A DNA stretch of 7,953 bases, from assembly GCA_023135745.1 (NCBI GenBank), contig JAGLSM010000077.1, positions 1 through 7,953 on the forward strand. The letters run 5' to 3'. The stretch's first letter is position 1; the number at the start of each line of letters is the position of its first letter. This document shows, in pieces, positions 6,798-7,953 of the stretch. Below the pieces are notes generated by a model. That model was given only the letters and a program-made list of their open reading frames with translations. It did not search any database and had not been told where the DNA came from. This stretch comes from Spirochaetota bacterium (lineage in GTDB: Bacteria; Spirochaetota; JAGLSM01). Both the position numbers and the translations under genes were made by a program.

Positions 6798-7920
6798 TAG
6801 ACAGTCTCTTTCTAAATGCAAACGGCTTGTGATTAAAATAGGGTCAAGCCAGATAATTAAAGACGGCAGTGTACGTATAGATAAAATTAAAGATCTTGCA
6901 AGGCTGACCTCTGAATTAATGAAAAACGGAAGAGAGATAATTATAGTAACATCCGGAGCAGTCGGTGCCGGTATATCAAAAGCGAATCTTCAAGTAAAAA
7001 AAACCTTATCCATTCCGTACAAACAAGCTGCGGCTGCAATTGGTCAGACAAGTATAATGCAGGCATATGCAGCTGAATTTTCTAAAAACAAAATACATAC
7101 AGGTCAAATACTGCTTACAAAACAGGTAATGGAAAACCGTGAAACATTTATCAACGCTAAAAATACATTCAATACACTGATAAAAATCGGCGCTGTGCCA
7201 ATAGTAAATGAAAACGATACGGTTGCAGTTGATGAATTAAAAGTGGGTGATAATGATAAAATGGCGGCAATGGTTTCCCAACTCACCGAAGCTGATCTAT
7301 TGATAATACTGTCTGATATTGACGGATTTTACAGGGATTATAAAAACATTGAAAAACGTGAATTAATTTCAACGGTTAGTGAAATAAATGAAGAACTTAA
7401 AGAAATGGCGGGAAGCGAAAACAGCCACATATCAACAGGCGGAATGATTACAAAACTTGAAGCTGCCGGACTTGCAATGACAGCAGGCATCCCTATGGTT
7501 CTTGCCAACGGAACGGATTTTAAAATAATCACTGATATCCTGAATGGTAATGACATCGGTACTTTATTTGTACCTAAGGATTCATCTTTAACCAATAAAA
7601 AATACTGGCTCATGCACCACCTCCAGATAAGAGGTACTGTCACACTGGATGACGGTGCCGTCGAAGCAATTAAAAATAACGGTAAATCTCTTTTACCAAA
7701 GGGTATTGTTGAAGTGAGTGGAAACTTTCATTCAGGAGAAGGAATTGAACTTACAGGTAAAGACAATGAAGTTTTTGCTATCGGTATTACCAATTACGGA
7801 AGTTCTGAAATAGAAAAAATAAAACGACAAAATTCTAAAGATATAGAAGAGATACTGGGTTATAAGTATTTCGATGAAGTGGTACACAGGGATAATCTGG
7901 TTTTGAAGGATGATAAGTAG
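6781..7920 (+). CDS. proB: Glutamate 5-kinase, first step of proline synthesis
   Basis: Phosphorylates L-glutamate with ATP to gamma-glutamyl phosphate in the cytoplasm. This is the committed and usually proline-inhibited step. The protein has 379 residues, close to the 367 of E. coli. The amino-acid-kinase domain (about 14-265) shows KIGSS (19-23), VTSGAVGAG (56-64), IVNENDTV (141-148), GDNDKMAA (156-163), LSDIDGFY (177-184) and STGGMITK (218-225). A complete C-terminal PUA domain follows (about 282-372, starting RGTVTLDDGA). The frame overlaps the end of obg. ATG 6781 gives a 17-base overlap and ATG 6790 an eight-base overlap, and neither has a strong ribosome site, so translation is probably coupled to obg. 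The next gene is expected to be proA but is outside the window. Confidence 0.96.
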   Translation: MKAMNNRQSLSKCKRLVIKIGSSQIIKDGSVRIDKIKDLARLTSELMKNGREIIIVTSGAVGAGISKANLQVKKTLSIPYKQAAAAIGQTSIMQAYAAEFSKNKIHTGQILLTKQVMENRETFINAKNTFNTLIKIGAVPIVNENDTVAVDELKVGDNDKMAAMVSQLTEADLLIILSDIDGFYRDYKNIEKRELISTVSEINEELKEMAGSENSHISTGGMITKLEAAGLAMTAGIPMVLANGTDFKIITDILNGNDIGTLFVPKDSSLTNKKYWLMHHLQIRGTVTLDDGAVEAIKNNGKSLLPKGIVEVSGNFHSGEGIELTGKDNEVFAIGITNYGSSEIEKIKRQNSKDIEEILGYKYFDEVVHRDNLVLKDDK

Positions 7921-7939
7921 TTCGTTTCTCGGTAGAGTA

Positions 7940-7946
7940 GAGAGGG
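7940..7946 (+). promoter_or_regulatory. Possible ribosome site of a gene starting at the right edge
   Basis: GAGAGGG is followed by seven bases to the end of the window. A start codon would therefore fall directly at or just past the edge, 33 bases after the proB stop. The expected neighbour would be proA, but no coding sequence is visible. Confidence 0.35.
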
Positions 7947-7953
7947 ACACCAC

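Overview
The window looks like AT-rich chromosomal DNA from a diderm (Gram-negative-type) bacterium. It encodes a lipoprotein, a class A penicillin-binding protein and an outer-membrane beta-barrel, together with an Obg GTPase that lacks the extra C-terminal domain common in Firmicutes. The obg-proB adjacency is familiar from spirochaetes such as Leptospira and from deltaproteobacteria. A TTG start and a loose lipobox would suit a spirochaete. This placement is inference and only weakly supported. There are no mobile elements, RNA genes or CRISPR arrays that I can see.

Minus-strand half (about 1-5510, read right to left). A probable promoter with an overlapping 15-base inverted repeat lies near 5482-5517. 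It leads into a compact envelope gene set. First comes a lipoprotein with four tandem PPC-like beta domains (TTG start, 5447-3732). Its stop codon overlaps by one base the start of a bifunctional class A penicillin-binding protein (3732-1327). Fourteen bases further on is an OprB-like outer-membrane porin (1312-152). After a 107-base gap a fourth, secreted protein starts and runs off the left edge (44-1). The first three genes are almost certainly co-transcribed. They cover lipoprotein anchoring, peptidoglycan synthesis and the outer membrane.

Divergent intergenic region (5448-5606). It holds candidate promoters in both directions, the inverted repeat, and a T8A7 tract.

Plus-strand half (about 5558-7953). 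A 38-codon ORF with a clear Shine-Dalgarno sequence (5607-5723) precedes obg (5811-6797). Obg overlaps proB (glutamate 5-kinase, 6781-7920). The last bases carry a purine-rich Shine-Dalgarno-like sequence, as if another gene (proA would be the usual neighbour) starts at or just past the right edge. Obg is a ribosome-assembly GTPase, and ProB catalyses the first step of proline synthesis.

The most interesting point is the tightly coupled lipoprotein/penicillin-binding-protein pair. Both proteins end in Thr/Asn-rich tails. The lipoprotein is a plausible, unproven partner or activator of the cell-wall synthase, analogous in concept to LpoA/LpoB but built from PPC domains.
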